Below, in pieces: positions 39,128-49,028 of a stretch of DNA of 64,000 bases. The notes under the pieces are model-generated. The model made no database searches, was not told the DNA's origin, and worked only from the letters and a program-made list of their open reading frames with translations. Where the stretch lies: the NCBI GenBank assembly GCA_903870145.1, contig CAIQBO010000004.1:22816-86815 (forward strand). Direction: 5' to 3'. Source of the stretch: an uncultured Burkholderiales bacterium. Its GTDB lineage: Bacteria > Pseudomonadota > Gammaproteobacteria > Burkholderiales > Burkholderiaceae_C. How positions within the stretch are numbered: the stretch's first letter is position 1; each line of letters opens with the position of its first letter. Position numbers and translations under genes: made by a program.

Positions 39128-40312
39128 ATGGCCAAAGACTTTCTTTTTACTTCCGAATCAGTTTCCGAGGGTCACCCCGACAAGGTAGCCGATCAAATCT
39201 CGGACGGCATCTTGGACGCGATCTTCGCGCAAGACCCACGCAGCCGAGTGGCTGCTGAAACCTTGACCAACACAGGCCTGGTAGTCTTGGCCGGTGAGAT
39301 CACCACCAACGCGCACGTGGACTACATCCAAGTGGCACGCGACACCCTCAAGCGCATTGGCTACGACAACACCGAATACGGCATCGACTACAAAGGTTGC
39401 GCCGTCATGGTTTGCTATGACAAGCAATCCAACGACATTGCCCAAGGCGTGAACCACGCTTCGGACGACCATCTGAACACCGGCGCGGGCGACCAAGGCT
39501 TGATGTTTGGTTACGCTTGCAACGAAACCCCCGACCTGATGCCCGCGCCCATTTATTACGCACACCGCTTGGTCGAGCGTCAAGCCCAGTTGCGCAAAGA
39601 CGGCCGCCTGCCCTTCTTGCGCCCAGACGCCAAAAGCCAAGTGACTCTGCGCTATGTCGACGGCAAACCCCACAGCATCGACACCGTGGTTTTGTCCAGC
39701 CAGCACAGCCCCGACCAAAGTGAGACGCCTACCAAAATGAAGGCCAGCTTTGTGGAAGCCGTGATTGAAGAAATCATCAAACCCGTGCTGCCCAAAGAGT
39801 GGTTGAAAGACACCAAATACTTGATCAACCCCACCGGCCGCTTTGTGATTGGCGGACCGCAAGGCGATTGCGGTTTGACCGGTCGCAAAATCATTGTTGA
39901 CACTTACGGCGGCGCATGCCCTCATGGCGGCGGCGCATTCTCTGGCAAAGACCCCTCCAAAGTCGACCGCTCAGCGGCTTATGCAGCACGCTATGTGGCC
40001 AAAAATATTGTGGCCGCAGGTTTGGCCACGAAGTGCCAAATTCAAGTGGCTTACGCCATTGGCGTGGCTCGCCCCATGAACGTGACCATTGACACCGAAG
40101 GCACAGGCGTGATCTCTGACGAGAAAATTGCCGCCTTGGTCAACGAGCACTTTGACTTGCGCCCCAAAGGCATCATTCAAATGCTTGATTTGTTGCGCCC
40201 GATCTACACCAAGACAGCAGCCTACGGCCATTTCGGCCGCGACGAGCCCGACTTCACCTGGGAGCGCACCAACCTGGCGGCCACATTGCGTGCAGCAGCT
40301 GGCCTGAAGTAA
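39128..40312 (+). CDS. metK: MetK, S-adenosylmethionine synthetase
   Basis: Makes SAM from methionine and ATP, releasing phosphate and pyrophosphate. The 394-residue protein has [31 protein letters not shown] (ATP-binding hexapeptide region) and the P-loop-like [16 protein letters not shown]. Start at 39128 ([11 protein letters not shown]) follows AGGAGAACCCC. It is followed by a strong terminator. Confidence 0.98.
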   Translation: MAKDFLFTSESVSEGHPDKVADQISDGILDAIFAQDPRSRVAAETLTNTGLVVLAGEITTNAHVDYIQVARDTLKRIGYDNTEYGIDYKGCAVMVCYDKQSNDIAQGVNHASDDHLNTGAGDQGLMFGYACNETPDLMPAPIYYAHRLVERQAQLRKDGRLPFLRPDAKSQVTLRYVDGKPHSIDTVVLSSQHSPDQSETPTKMKASFVEAVIEEIIKPVLPKEWLKDTKYLINPTGRFVIGGPQGDCGLTGRKIIVDTYGGACPHGGGAFSGKDPSKVDRSAAYAARYVAKNIVAAGLATKCQIQVAYAIGVARPMNVTIDTEGTGVISDEKIAALVNEHFDLRPKGIIQMLDLLRPIYTKTAAYGHFGRDEPDFTWERTNLAATLRAAAGLK

Positions 40313-40334
40313 TTCAGCAGCCTCCAAGCCCAAG

Positions 40335-40365
40335 GGCGCGCACCATCAGGTGCGCGCCTTTTTTT
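40335..40365 (+). terminator. Rho-independent terminator after metK
   Basis: Perfect 10-bp stem GGCGCGCACC / GGTGCGCGCC with ATCA loop, then seven T. It ends 22 bases after the metK stop. Confidence 0.93.
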
Positions 40366-40451
40366 CACCCATGTCGGCAGTGTTAGAGTGTGATGTAGTT
40401 GCCAAAGGGGCAGTCAAAAAAGATTCTGACTACAACGGATCAGGAGACAGC

Positions 40452-41462
40452 ATGCAAACATATCCCCTCTCACAGCGCTTGGCCACTTGCGCCAATGTCG
40501 CAGTCATCACTGCCTTCATGGGCCTGTCGTGTATGGCCTTGAGCGCCATGGCACAAATTCCCAATTACCCCAACAAATCGATCACCTTGATCGTGCCCTT
40601 CCCACCTGGCGGCTTGGCCGATATCGTGGCGCGCCCCGTGGCCGAGGCCTTGACGCGCGAGTTGGGCCAGCCCGTGGTGATTGAAAACAAAGGCGGCGCA
40701 GGCGGGGGCATTGGCATGGGCGTGGCCGCTCGCGCCAAGCCCGATGGCTATACGCTTTTGATGGCCTTGTCTTCTCTCACGGTGATTCCAGAAGCTGACA
40801 CTTTGCTGGGCCGAAGCCCCATGTTTTTGCTCAGCGATTTGCGCCCCATTGCACGCTACACCGCCGACCCCACCGTGCTGGCCGTGCGCGCTGATGCGCC
40901 TTGGAAAACCGCGAAAGAATTCATTGAAGACGCACGCAAAAGACCTGGCAGTCTCAACTACGGATCGTCTGGCAATTACGGCACCATGCATGTGCCGATG
41001 GAAATTTTGGCGCAAACCGCCGGCGTGAAACTCACGCACATTCCCTTTACCGGTGCAGGCCCTGCCGTGGTGGCCTTGTTGGGAAGCCAAATTGACGCCG
41101 TCTCGACGGGCCCTGCCACTGTTTTGCAGCACGTCAAAGCTGGCAAAATTCGCGTGCTGGCGCACTGGGGCCATGAGCCCTTGGCCGCCCTGCCCGATGT
41201 GAGCAGCTTGAAAGATTTGGGCTTCAATGCCGAGTACGCGCAGTGGTCTGGCTTGTTCATCCCCAGCAGCACACCCGAACCCATCGCGCAGCGCCTTCGC
41301 AATGCCGCTCGGGCCGCAGCGCAAGACAACAAAGTGCGCGACATCATTCAAAACACGGGCAGTCCGGTGGTGTATTTGGACAGCCCTGAATTTGAAAAAT
41401 ATGTCCAAGCTGACGCCAAACGCATGACCGATGTGGTTAAAAAGATTGGGAAAGTTGAATGA
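40452..41462 (+). CDS. Tripartite tricarboxylate transporter receptor (TctC/Bug family), copy 1
   Basis: Periplasmic solute receptor of 336 residues. A long signal region (residues 1-33, ending SAMA) is followed by the Bug pattern: YPNKSITLIVPFPPGGLADI, GQPVVIENKGGAGGGIGM, AKPDGYTLL and the GSQIDAVSTGPA block. Ligand is probably a carboxylate, unknown. A Shine-Dalgarno AGGAGA precedes the ATG at 40452; an in-frame start at 40350 would place 34 extra residues before the signal. No TctA or TctB gene is nearby, so it is an orphan receptor. Confidence 0.92.
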   Translation: MQTYPLSQRLATCANVAVITAFMGLSCMALSAMAQIPNYPNKSITLIVPFPPGGLADIVARPVAEALTRELGQPVVIENKGGAGGGIGMGVAARAKPDGYTLLMALSSLTVIPEADTLLGRSPMFLLSDLRPIARYTADPTVLAVRADAPWKTAKEFIEDARKRPGSLNYGSSGNYGTMHVPMEILAQTAGVKLTHIPFTGAGPAVVALLGSQIDAVSTGPATVLQHVKAGKIRVLAHWGHEPLAALPDVSSLKDLGFNAEYAQWSGLFIPSSTPEPIAQRLRNAARAAAQDNKVRDIIQNTGSPVVYLDSPEFEKYVQADAKRMTDVVKKIGKVE

Positions 41463-42418
41463 ACATCAAGCACCTGTGCCTTCTCATCGGCCTTGGCTGG
41501 AGCCTTTGCGCTGGGGCGCAAAACTACCCCAACCATCCCGTCAAAATTGTGGTCCCCTTTGCCGCTGGGGGGCCAGCCGACAACTACGCTCGCTTTCTGG
41601 CGCAGCGCCTGCAAGACAGCCTAGGGCAGTCCTTTGTGGTCGACAACAAGCCGGGCGCTGGCTCGGTCATCGGCACCGACTTGACGGCCAAGTCTGCACC
41701 CGATGGCTACACACTTTTGTTGATGTCCAACACCCAAACCGTCAACGAAACTCTGATTCCAAACAAACCCTACGCTTTGATGCGTGACTTTGTGGGCGTG
41801 GCCCCCATCAACTATTCAGACTTGGTGTTGGTCGTCAATCCCAGCAAAGGCATGAACAGTTTGGCCGATGTGATCCGCACGGCCAAAGCCCAACCGGGCA
41901 AATTGAACTATGCCTCTTCGGGCCCTGGCACGCCTTATCACATGGCCGGTGAGTTGTTCAAAAGCATGGCCCAAATCGACATGGTGCACGTGCCCTACAA
42001 GGGCAGCTCGGGCGCGCGCACAGACGTCATCAGTGGCCAAGTCGACATGATGTTTGATGCAGTGACCACCATGACAGAGCAAGTCAAAGCCGGCAAGGTC
42101 AAGGCCGTTGGCAGCAGTGGCAAGACGCGCTCTGATGTGCTGCCCGAAGTGCCCACCTTGAACGAAGCTGGCGTGCCCGGTTACGAGGCCACCATTTGGC
42201 TGGGCTTGATGGCCCCCAAAGGCACGCCCAAAGCCGTTGTCGACAAACTCAACGAAGCCGTCTCCAAAATTGCCAGCCAAGGCGATGTGCGCCAACTGTG
42301 GGCCAAACAAGGCGCTGCGCCCTTGGTCATGAACCCCGCGGTGTTTGAGAAATATTTACAAGACGACATCGCCAAGTGGGCTGGGGTGATCAAGTCGGCC
42401 AACATCAAACTCGATTGA
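41459..42418 (+). CDS. Tripartite tricarboxylate transporter receptor (TctC/Bug family), copy 2
   Basis: Second Bug receptor of 319 residues, with a signal peptide of about 20 residues (CLLIGLGWSLCAGA). It has PVKIVVPFAAGGPADNYAR, GQSFVVDNKPGAGSVIGTD, PDGYTLLLMSNTQ and VDMMFDAVTTM. It overlaps copy 1 by ATGA. The two receptors are clearly different in ligand-loop sequence, so they may bind different carboxylates or serve as a sensing pair. Confidence 0.93.
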   Translation: MNIKHLCLLIGLGWSLCAGAQNYPNHPVKIVVPFAAGGPADNYARFLAQRLQDSLGQSFVVDNKPGAGSVIGTDLTAKSAPDGYTLLLMSNTQTVNETLIPNKPYALMRDFVGVAPINYSDLVLVVNPSKGMNSLADVIRTAKAQPGKLNYASSGPGTPYHMAGELFKSMAQIDMVHVPYKGSSGARTDVISGQVDMMFDAVTTMTEQVKAGKVKAVGSSGKTRSDVLPEVPTLNEAGVPGYEATIWLGLMAPKGTPKAVVDKLNEAVSKIASQGDVRQLWAKQGAAPLVMNPAVFEKYLQDDIAKWAGVIKSANIKLD

Positions 42419-43143
42419 CTGCCTTGAAAACTTCTGTTCATCTTCTCAGTGGTGGTGCCGCACAAGGCTTGGTCAATGCACTGAAGACGTTCTTTGAAGC
42501 GGCACAGGGTGCATCTTTGTCCTGCATCTTTGGCGCTGTAGGCGCCATGCGGCAAAAGCTGATGGATGGCGCGCCATGCGATGTGCTTATCCTGACTGCG
42601 GCTTTGATCGAGCAGCTGACATCTACTGGCCAGGTGCAAGCAGGCAGCGCAAAGCCTTTGGGGGTTGTTAAAACTGGCGTTGCCGTCAAAACCAACACGC
42701 CTTGGCCGCAGCTTGAAACGGCGCAGCAATTAACGCAAGCCATGCGCTTGGCCACTGGCATTTATTTTCCCGACCCCCAATTGGCCACGGCTGGCATTCA
42801 TTTCATGAAGGTGCTGCGCTCATTGGGCATTGATCAAGAGGTGGCGCACAAATTGCAGCCCTTTCCTAACGGCAATGCCGCCATGAACGCCATGGCCGCA
42901 TGCGATGACCCGGCTGTGATTGGCTGCACGCAGGTGACCGAAATCTTGATCACGCCAGGGGTGGATTGGGTGGCCAATTTGCCCATCGAGTTTGAGCTGG
43001 CCACGGTCTACACCGCAAGCGTTTGCAGCGCCAGCAAAAACCCGCAAGCTGCCCATGCCTTGATCGACTTGCTTGCCAGCACCCAACACGCCGCGCTGCG
43101 TGCGCAAGGCGGCTTTTTGCCGGTGCCAAGTCAACTCCAATAG
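42415..43143 (+). CDS. ModA-like solute-binding fold protein without signal peptide
   Basis: 242-residue protein resembling molybdate-type binding proteins (periplasmic-binding fold type II): VHLLSGGAAQGLVNALKTFF, FGAVGAMRQKLMDGAPCDVLILTAALI, GVVKTGVAVK, VIGCTQVTEI and ALIDLLAS. Unlike ModA it starts directly with the first beta strand and has no export signal, so it is probably cytosolic. The TTG at 42415 overlaps the copy 2 stop as TTGA; no ATG lies before the first conserved strand. As the third gene after two TctC receptors, it may sense or buffer a ligand. Function unknown. Confidence 0.75.
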   Translation: MTALKTSVHLLSGGAAQGLVNALKTFFEAAQGASLSCIFGAVGAMRQKLMDGAPCDVLILTAALIEQLTSTGQVQAGSAKPLGVVKTGVAVKTNTPWPQLETAQQLTQAMRLATGIYFPDPQLATAGIHFMKVLRSLGIDQEVAHKLQPFPNGNAAMNAMAACDDPAVIGCTQVTEILITPGVDWVANLPIEFELATVYTASVCSASKNPQAAHALIDLLASTQHAALRAQGGFLPVPSQLQ

Positions 43144-43184
43144 CCTGATCGCGGCGATGGCCAACGATTGCCTTTGGCTCTTCA

Positions 43185-43204
43185 TCACAGGCTTGGCCCT
43201 GTGA
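43185..43204 (+). terminator. Hairpin after the receptor operon, possible terminator
   Basis: TCACAGG-CTTGGC-CCTGTGA, a 7-bp perfect stem 42 bases after the stop of the ModA-like gene. No T-tract follows, so termination would not be the standard intrinsic type. Confidence 0.4.
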
Positions 43205-43236
43205 CCAAAAAAGTTAAAGGTCTTTCCCCACCCCTC

Positions 43237-43264
43237 TTGAAATCCAGCCAAAAACCCTTATCAT
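43237..43264 (+). promoter_or_regulatory. groESL promoter
   Basis: TTGAAA (43237-43242), 16-base spacer, TATCAT (43259-43264). The C before TTGAAA also fits the sigma32 -35 CTTGAAA. The -10 overlaps the first bases of the CIRCE operator, so HrcA binding would block it. Confidence 0.65.
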
Positions 43265-43290
43265 TAGCACTCGCAGAAGATGAGTGCTAG
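43264..43290. promoter_or_regulatory. CIRCE operator (HrcA binding site)
   Basis: TTAGCACTC, 9-base spacer, GAGTGCTAG; one mismatch to the consensus inverted repeat (final A is G). It lies 90 bases before groES. A further GAGTGCT half-site is at 43336-43342. Confidence 0.92.
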
Positions 43291-43379
43291 CAACCTGCTA
43301 GCCTAATTTATGAGTTCAAAAGTATTCATTTGAATGAGTGCTGCGTTTTTTAACCCTCGTTTCATATTTAGGAGATGCA

Positions 43380-43667
43380 ATGAAACTACGTCCTCTGGGC
43401 GATCGCGTGATCGTCAAACGTGTCGAAAGCGAAACAAAAACTGCCTCTGGCATTGTCATTCCTGACGCGGCTGCAGAAAAGCCCGATCAAGGCGAAGTCT
43501 TGGCCGTTGGCCCAGGCAAGAAAAACGACAAGGGCGACCTGATCGCCATGAATGTCAAAGTCGGCGACCGTGTGTTGTTCGGCAAGTACAGCGGCCAAAC
43601 CGTCAAGGTGGCTGGTGACGAACTGTTGGTCATGAAAGAAGAAGACCTCTTCGCCGTGGTCGAGTAA
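43380..43667 (+). CDS. groES: GroES co-chaperonin
   Basis: Lid of the GroEL chamber. 95 residues starting [16 protein letters not shown]. The mobile loop around residues 17-32 ([16 protein letters not shown]) and the C-terminal [16 protein letters not shown] are typical. Start chosen at 43380, after GGAGATGCA; an in-frame start at 43338 would add an atypical N-terminus. It is followed by groEL after 34 bases and controlled by the CIRCE site upstream. Confidence 0.98.
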   Translation: MKLRPLGDRVIVKRVESETKTASGIVIPDAAAEKPDQGEVLAVGPGKKNDKGDLIAMNVKVGDRVLFGKYSGQTVKVAGDELLVMKEEDLFAVVE

Positions 43668-43689
43668 TTGATTTAAATATTTTTATTAG

Positions 43690-45348
<1,659 letters not shown>

Positions 45349-45391
45349 TGTGCTCCGCTTCAAAGGTCTCACAAGGCCTTTGATCAACTGC

Positions 45392-45422
45392 AAAAAACCC
45401 CGTCTTCAAGGCGGGGTTTTTT
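45392..45422 (+). terminator. Rho-independent terminator after groEL
   Basis: AAAAAACCCCG / CGGGGTTTTTT, 11-bp stem with a 9-base loop, 44 bases after the groEL stop. Confidence 0.93.
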
Positions 45423-45459
45423 ATGGGCGTTTAAAATTCGCACCTGCTCAAGGACTCTC

Positions 45460-46413
45460 ATGACCCCTGTTTCATTTCACCAACAGCACGGCGTGATGCT
45501 GCTCAAATACGCCGGCATCAGTTTCATCTCGGGTGCTGTGAACCACGGCTTCTTCACTGGGGCGCGCTCTCTTTGGACGGCCGCCATCGGCATTGTCTTG
45601 TTTGTCACTGGCGCCTGGATGGAGCACCGCAGCAACCACGCGCCCAGCAAGCAAGGCTTGTTTCAATCGCTGTGGTTGGGCACGCTCTTGTCGATTGGCC
45701 TGGGGTTTTTCACTGGCGGTTTGCAACACTTTCCAGACTCGCCCGCACGCAGTGCGTGGGTCGTGCCTTTGGGGTTTTTCATCTCTGTTGTGGCGCTGGT
45801 GGCCACCTTGCAAATTCGCTGGCTGCGCGCTGTGACGGGCTACACCCTGACAGTGGGGCTCTTGGTCAGTGCGCTGAGTTGGGGTGCTTACCAAGGCTTT
45901 GAGCACAACCCACAATGGGCAGCTGGCGATCACTCTCATGATTCACAAGCCACCTCAGGCTCAAGCGATAACCATGCACAAGTCGCGCCCAGCTCCGATA
46001 TGGTGGTCTCGCGCAGCATTGAAGTGTCCATGAACGATCAAATGCGTTTCACGCCTGAGCGCATCTCGGTGCAACAAGGAGAGACGATCCGATTTGTGCT
46101 CACCAATGCAGGCAGTTTGGTGCATGAAATGGTCTTGGGCAGCCCGCAAGACATTCAAGCACATGCCAAAGAAATGCAAGAGATGGCGCAAAGCAGCAAG
46201 GGGAACAATGCAAGCCACGCTCACGGCAATCACACTGCAGCCAAAGCCTTGAGTGTGCCGGCCGGCGAAACACGTGAATGGGTCATCCGTTTTGATGATG
46301 TCATTGAATTGGAGATGGCCTGCTTGGTGCCTGGCCACTTGGAGGCCGGCATGCGCGGTGCATTGAGCGTCAAAGCAGCTGCATCCATGGACCACAGCCA
46401 ACACAAACACTGA
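45460..46413 (+). CDS. Membrane protein with C-terminal cupredoxin domain
   Basis: 317-residue fusion. Residues 1-145 have about five hydrophobic helices (roughly 16-32, 37-53, 70-88, 98-118, 124-144). A His-rich linker follows (AGDHSHDSQA, residues 156-173), then a cupredoxin domain (about 185-307). The type 1 copper ligands are visible: H222 in SLVHEMVLG, then C288-x4-H293-x4-M298 in ACLVPGHLEAGM. A His-rich insertion (SHAHGNHTA) and a His/Met tail (SMDHSQHKH) add likely metal-binding sites. A role in copper handling or membrane electron transfer is inferred. I do not recognise the membrane part. Confidence 0.8.
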   Translation: MTPVSFHQQHGVMLLKYAGISFISGAVNHGFFTGARSLWTAAIGIVLFVTGAWMEHRSNHAPSKQGLFQSLWLGTLLSIGLGFFTGGLQHFPDSPARSAWVVPLGFFISVVALVATLQIRWLRAVTGYTLTVGLLVSALSWGAYQGFEHNPQWAAGDHSHDSQATSGSSDNHAQVAPSSDMVVSRSIEVSMNDQMRFTPERISVQQGETIRFVLTNAGSLVHEMVLGSPQDIQAHAKEMQEMAQSSKGNNASHAHGNHTAAKALSVPAGETREWVIRFDDVIELEMACLVPGHLEAGMRGALSVKAAASMDHSQHKH

Positions 46414-46449
46414 GTGCTGCCAGGGCAGTCATTCACAGCCCATCGGGGC

Positions 46450-47991
46450 TTAACGCAGGCGCTTTAGCAATTGCGCCGTTGATGCATCCAAACCCTGTGC
46501 ATTGCCGGAAATGAGGCGCGCATGAATGTCTTTGGCCAAAACTTTGCCCAACTCTACACCCCATTGGTCAAAGCTGTTGATGCCCCACACCGCACCACTG
46601 ACAAACACACGGTGTTCTTGCAAGGCAATCAATGCGCCCAAATTAAATGGCGTTAAATCTTCGAGCACTATAAAACTGCTGGGCCGGTTGCCAGGGAAAT
46701 TCTTGTGCCCACCTGCATCTGTTTGACCCAGCATCAAGGCTTGTGCTTGCGCCAACGCATTGGACAGCAGCAAAGCTTGGTGATCGGGCAAGGGGTGCAC
46801 AGCATTTTTCACCGCCACAAATTCAAGCGGCACCACATCTGAGCCTTGGTGCAACATTTGAAAAAAAGCATGCTGCCCATTGGTGCCCGGCTCGCCCCAC
46901 AAAACAGGCGCAGTGCCGAAGTGCAGGCGTTGCCCAGCGCGGTCGACCTGCTTGCCATTGCTCTCCATTTCAAGCTGCTGCAAGTAAGCTGGAAAGCGTT
47001 TGAGCGCGCTGTGATAAGGCGCCAAACAGCGGCTGGTGTAATTCAAAAAGTTGCGGTACCACACATCGAGCAAGCCCAATCGAATGGGCAAATTCTGGGG
47101 TGCATCGGCCGATTGAAAATGTTGGTCCATGGCGTGTCCGCCGGCCAAAAATGCGCGGAAATTTTCAGAGCCCGTGGCCATGGCCAATGGCAAGCCAATG
47201 GCCGACCACAACGAATAGCGCCCGCCCACCCAGTCCCAAAATCCAAAGCAAGTCTCAATGCCAAATTTCGCAGCAGCCTCAACGTTGGTGGTCAGGGCTG
47301 CAAAGTGAGCCGATACATCCGTGCCGCCTTGTGCTTCAAACCACCGCTTGGCCGACAAGGCATTGGTCATGGTCTCTAAAGTGGTGAAAGTTTTCGATGC
47401 CACCAAAAACATCGTGCTGTGCGCCTTCAAACCTCGCAACACCGCATCGAGTTCATGGCCATCGACATTGGAGATAAAGTGAAAGCGCTTGCCTGTTTGG
47501 GCATAGGCTTGCATCGCCAACACCGCCATTTGCGGGCCTAAGTCAGAGCCGCCAATGCCGATATTGACCACATCGGTGATTTGCGAGTTGCTGCGCACTT
47601 GTTCGGCAAACGCCAGCATGGCGTTCAAAGTAAGGTGCACGTCCTTGAGCGCAGTTCGCATGCTGCTGGGCCAAAACGTTGCGCCGTCTTCAGGGTGCCT
47701 GAGCAACCAGTGCATGACTGCGCGGTCCTCGGTGTTGTTGATGGCCTGGCCTTGAAACATGCGATCGCGCTGTGCCAAGACACCGGTCTGATCAAGCAAG
47801 TCAAGCAACTGCGTTTGAACGTTTGCATCCCAATGGTTCTTGGACAAATCGGCAAACACGCCCGGGGCTTCTTGGCTGAAATACGCTGCACGCCCCGCAT
47901 CTTGGGCAAAGGCCTGGCGCAAATCAAACCCCGCAAACGCCTCAGCGCTGCTTAGCAATTGCGCCCAAGCAGGCGTTTGATCGCAGCGCAT
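46450..47991 (-). CDS. pgi: Pgi, glucose-6-phosphate isomerase
   Basis: Interconverts glucose-6-phosphate and fructose-6-phosphate. 513 residues, with VVNIGIGGSDLGPQMAV and LVASKTFTTLETMTNA. The catalytic Glu is in WGEPGTNGQHAFFQMLHQGS, and QWGVELGKVLAKDI carries the catalytic Lys. It begins one base after the tal stop, so both are co-translated. Confidence 0.97.
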   Translation of the reverse strand: MRCDQTPAWAQLLSSAEAFAGFDLRQAFAQDAGRAAYFSQEAPGVFADLSKNHWDANVQTQLLDLLDQTGVLAQRDRMFQGQAINNTEDRAVMHWLLRHPEDGATFWPSSMRTALKDVHLTLNAMLAFAEQVRSNSQITDVVNIGIGGSDLGPQMAVLAMQAYAQTGKRFHFISNVDGHELDAVLRGLKAHSTMFLVASKTFTTLETMTNALSAKRWFEAQGGTDVSAHFAALTTNVEAAAKFGIETCFGFWDWVGGRYSLWSAIGLPLAMATGSENFRAFLAGGHAMDQHFQSADAPQNLPIRLGLLDVWYRNFLNYTSRCLAPYHSALKRFPAYLQQLEMESNGKQVDRAGQRLHFGTAPVLWGEPGTNGQHAFFQMLHQGSDVVPLEFVAVKNAVHPLPDHQALLLSNALAQAQALMLGQTDAGGHKNFPGNRPSSFIVLEDLTPFNLGALIALQEHRVFVSGAVWGINSFDQWGVELGKVLAKDIHARLISGNAQGLDASTAQLLKRLR

Positions 47992-47992
47992 C

Positions 47993-48949
47993 TCAGGCTA
48001 TCGCCGCAGCCAGCATCAAGCCTTCGAGCTTGACCGCATCGGCGCAAAAAGCCCGTATACCTTCGGCCAATTTTTCTGTGGCCATGGCATCTTCGTTCAT
48101 GGCAAAGCGGAAACCCGCTTCGTCGTAGGTCAGCGCTGGCAAGTCCAGGGCACGCGCGGCTTGGGGCTCCAAGGCAGCGCTCAAAGGCGTCTCGTTGGCG
48201 GCCAGCAAGGCCAACAAGTCTGGGCTGATGGTCAGCAAGTCACACCCTGCCAAGGCCACGATTTGCCCGACGTTGCGAAAACTCGCGCCCATCACTTCGG
48301 TGCCAATGCTGTGCTTTTTGTAATGGTTGTAAATGGCACGCACCGATTGAACGCCTGGGTCGTTGGCCCCTGCGTTGGCCGCTTCATCCCACTGTGCACC
48401 CGCGGTTTTTTTGTACCAGTCGTAAATGCGTCCAACGAAGGGCGAGATCAATTGCACTTGGGCTTGGCCGCAAGCCACCGCTTGCGCAAAAGAAAACAGC
48501 AGCGTCAAGTTGGTATGGATGCCCTCGCGCTCGAGTTCCGCCGCTGCTTGGACACCTTCCCAAGTGGATGCGATTTTGATCAGCACCCGCTGGCGCGTGA
48601 TGCCCTGGGCTTCGTACAAGGACATCAAGCGGCGCGCGCGCGCCAATGTGGCCGTCTTGTCAAAGCTCAGCCGTGCGTCAACTTCGGTGGAGACGCGGCC
48701 CGGGATGGTCTTTAAAATTTCGCAACCGAATCGCACCAAGAGGTGGTCCATCACCACGTCCATGGGCTGGCCTTTGTGCTCGGCCACCGCCTGGGTCAAC
48801 AAAGGTGCGTACTCTGGCTTTTGCACCGCCTTCAAGATCAAGGAAGGGTTGGTGGTGGCGTCTTGCGGCTGAAATTGCGCCAATTGTTTGAAGTCGCCTG
48901 TGTCTGCAACCACGGTGGTGTATTTTTTAAGAGCGTCGAGTTGGTTCAT
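47993..48949 (-). CDS. tal: Tal, transaldolase
   Basis: Transfers a dihydroxyacetone unit between sugar phosphates in the pentose phosphate pathway. 318 residues, starting [20 protein letters not shown]125 in [15 protein letters not shown] forms the Schiff base, and the [10 protein letters not shown] and [12 protein letters not shown] blocks are typical. Start 48949 follows AGAGGAAATATTTTC; an in-frame start at 48982 would overlap the promoter. It is divergent from zwf. Confidence 0.97.
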   Translation of the reverse strand: MNQLDALKKYTTVVADTGDFKQLAQFQPQDATTNPSLILKAVQKPEYAPLLTQAVAEHKGQPMDVVMDHLLVRFGCEILKTIPGRVSTEVDARLSFDKTATLARARRLMSLYEAQGITRQRVLIKIASTWEGVQAAAELEREGIHTNLTLLFSFAQAVACGQAQVQLISPFVGRIYDWYKKTAGAQWDEAANAGANDPGVQSVRAIYNHYKKHSIGTEVMGASFRNVGQIVALAGCDLLTISPDLLALLAANETPLSAALEPQAARALDLPALTYDEAGFRFAMNEDAMATEKLAEGIRAFCADAVKLEGLMLAAAIA

Positions 48950-48974
48950 GAAAATATTTCCTCTGAATACTTGA

Positions 48975-49003
48975 ATTATCAATGAAACAAAGTTACATTA
49001 CAA
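48975..49003 (-). promoter_or_regulatory. tal-pgi promoter
   Basis: Minus-strand -35 TTGTAA (48998-49003), 17-base spacer, -10 GATAAT (48975-48980), 26 bases before the tal ATG. The -35 lies within the dyad at 48991-49021. Confidence 0.6.
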
Positions 49004-49021
49004 ACTCATTTTTATGTAACT
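48991..49021. promoter_or_regulatory. Dyad between tal and zwf, candidate HexR operator
   Basis: AGTTACAT (48991-48998) and ATGTAACT (49014-49021) form a perfect 8-bp inverted repeat with a 15-base centre. It covers the tal -35 and ends 7 bases before the zwf start. HexR, encoded next to zwf, is the obvious candidate protein. The sequence does not match the Pseudomonas HexR consensus TTGT-N7/8-ACAA exactly. Confidence 0.5.
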
Positions 49022-49028
49022 AATCAAC

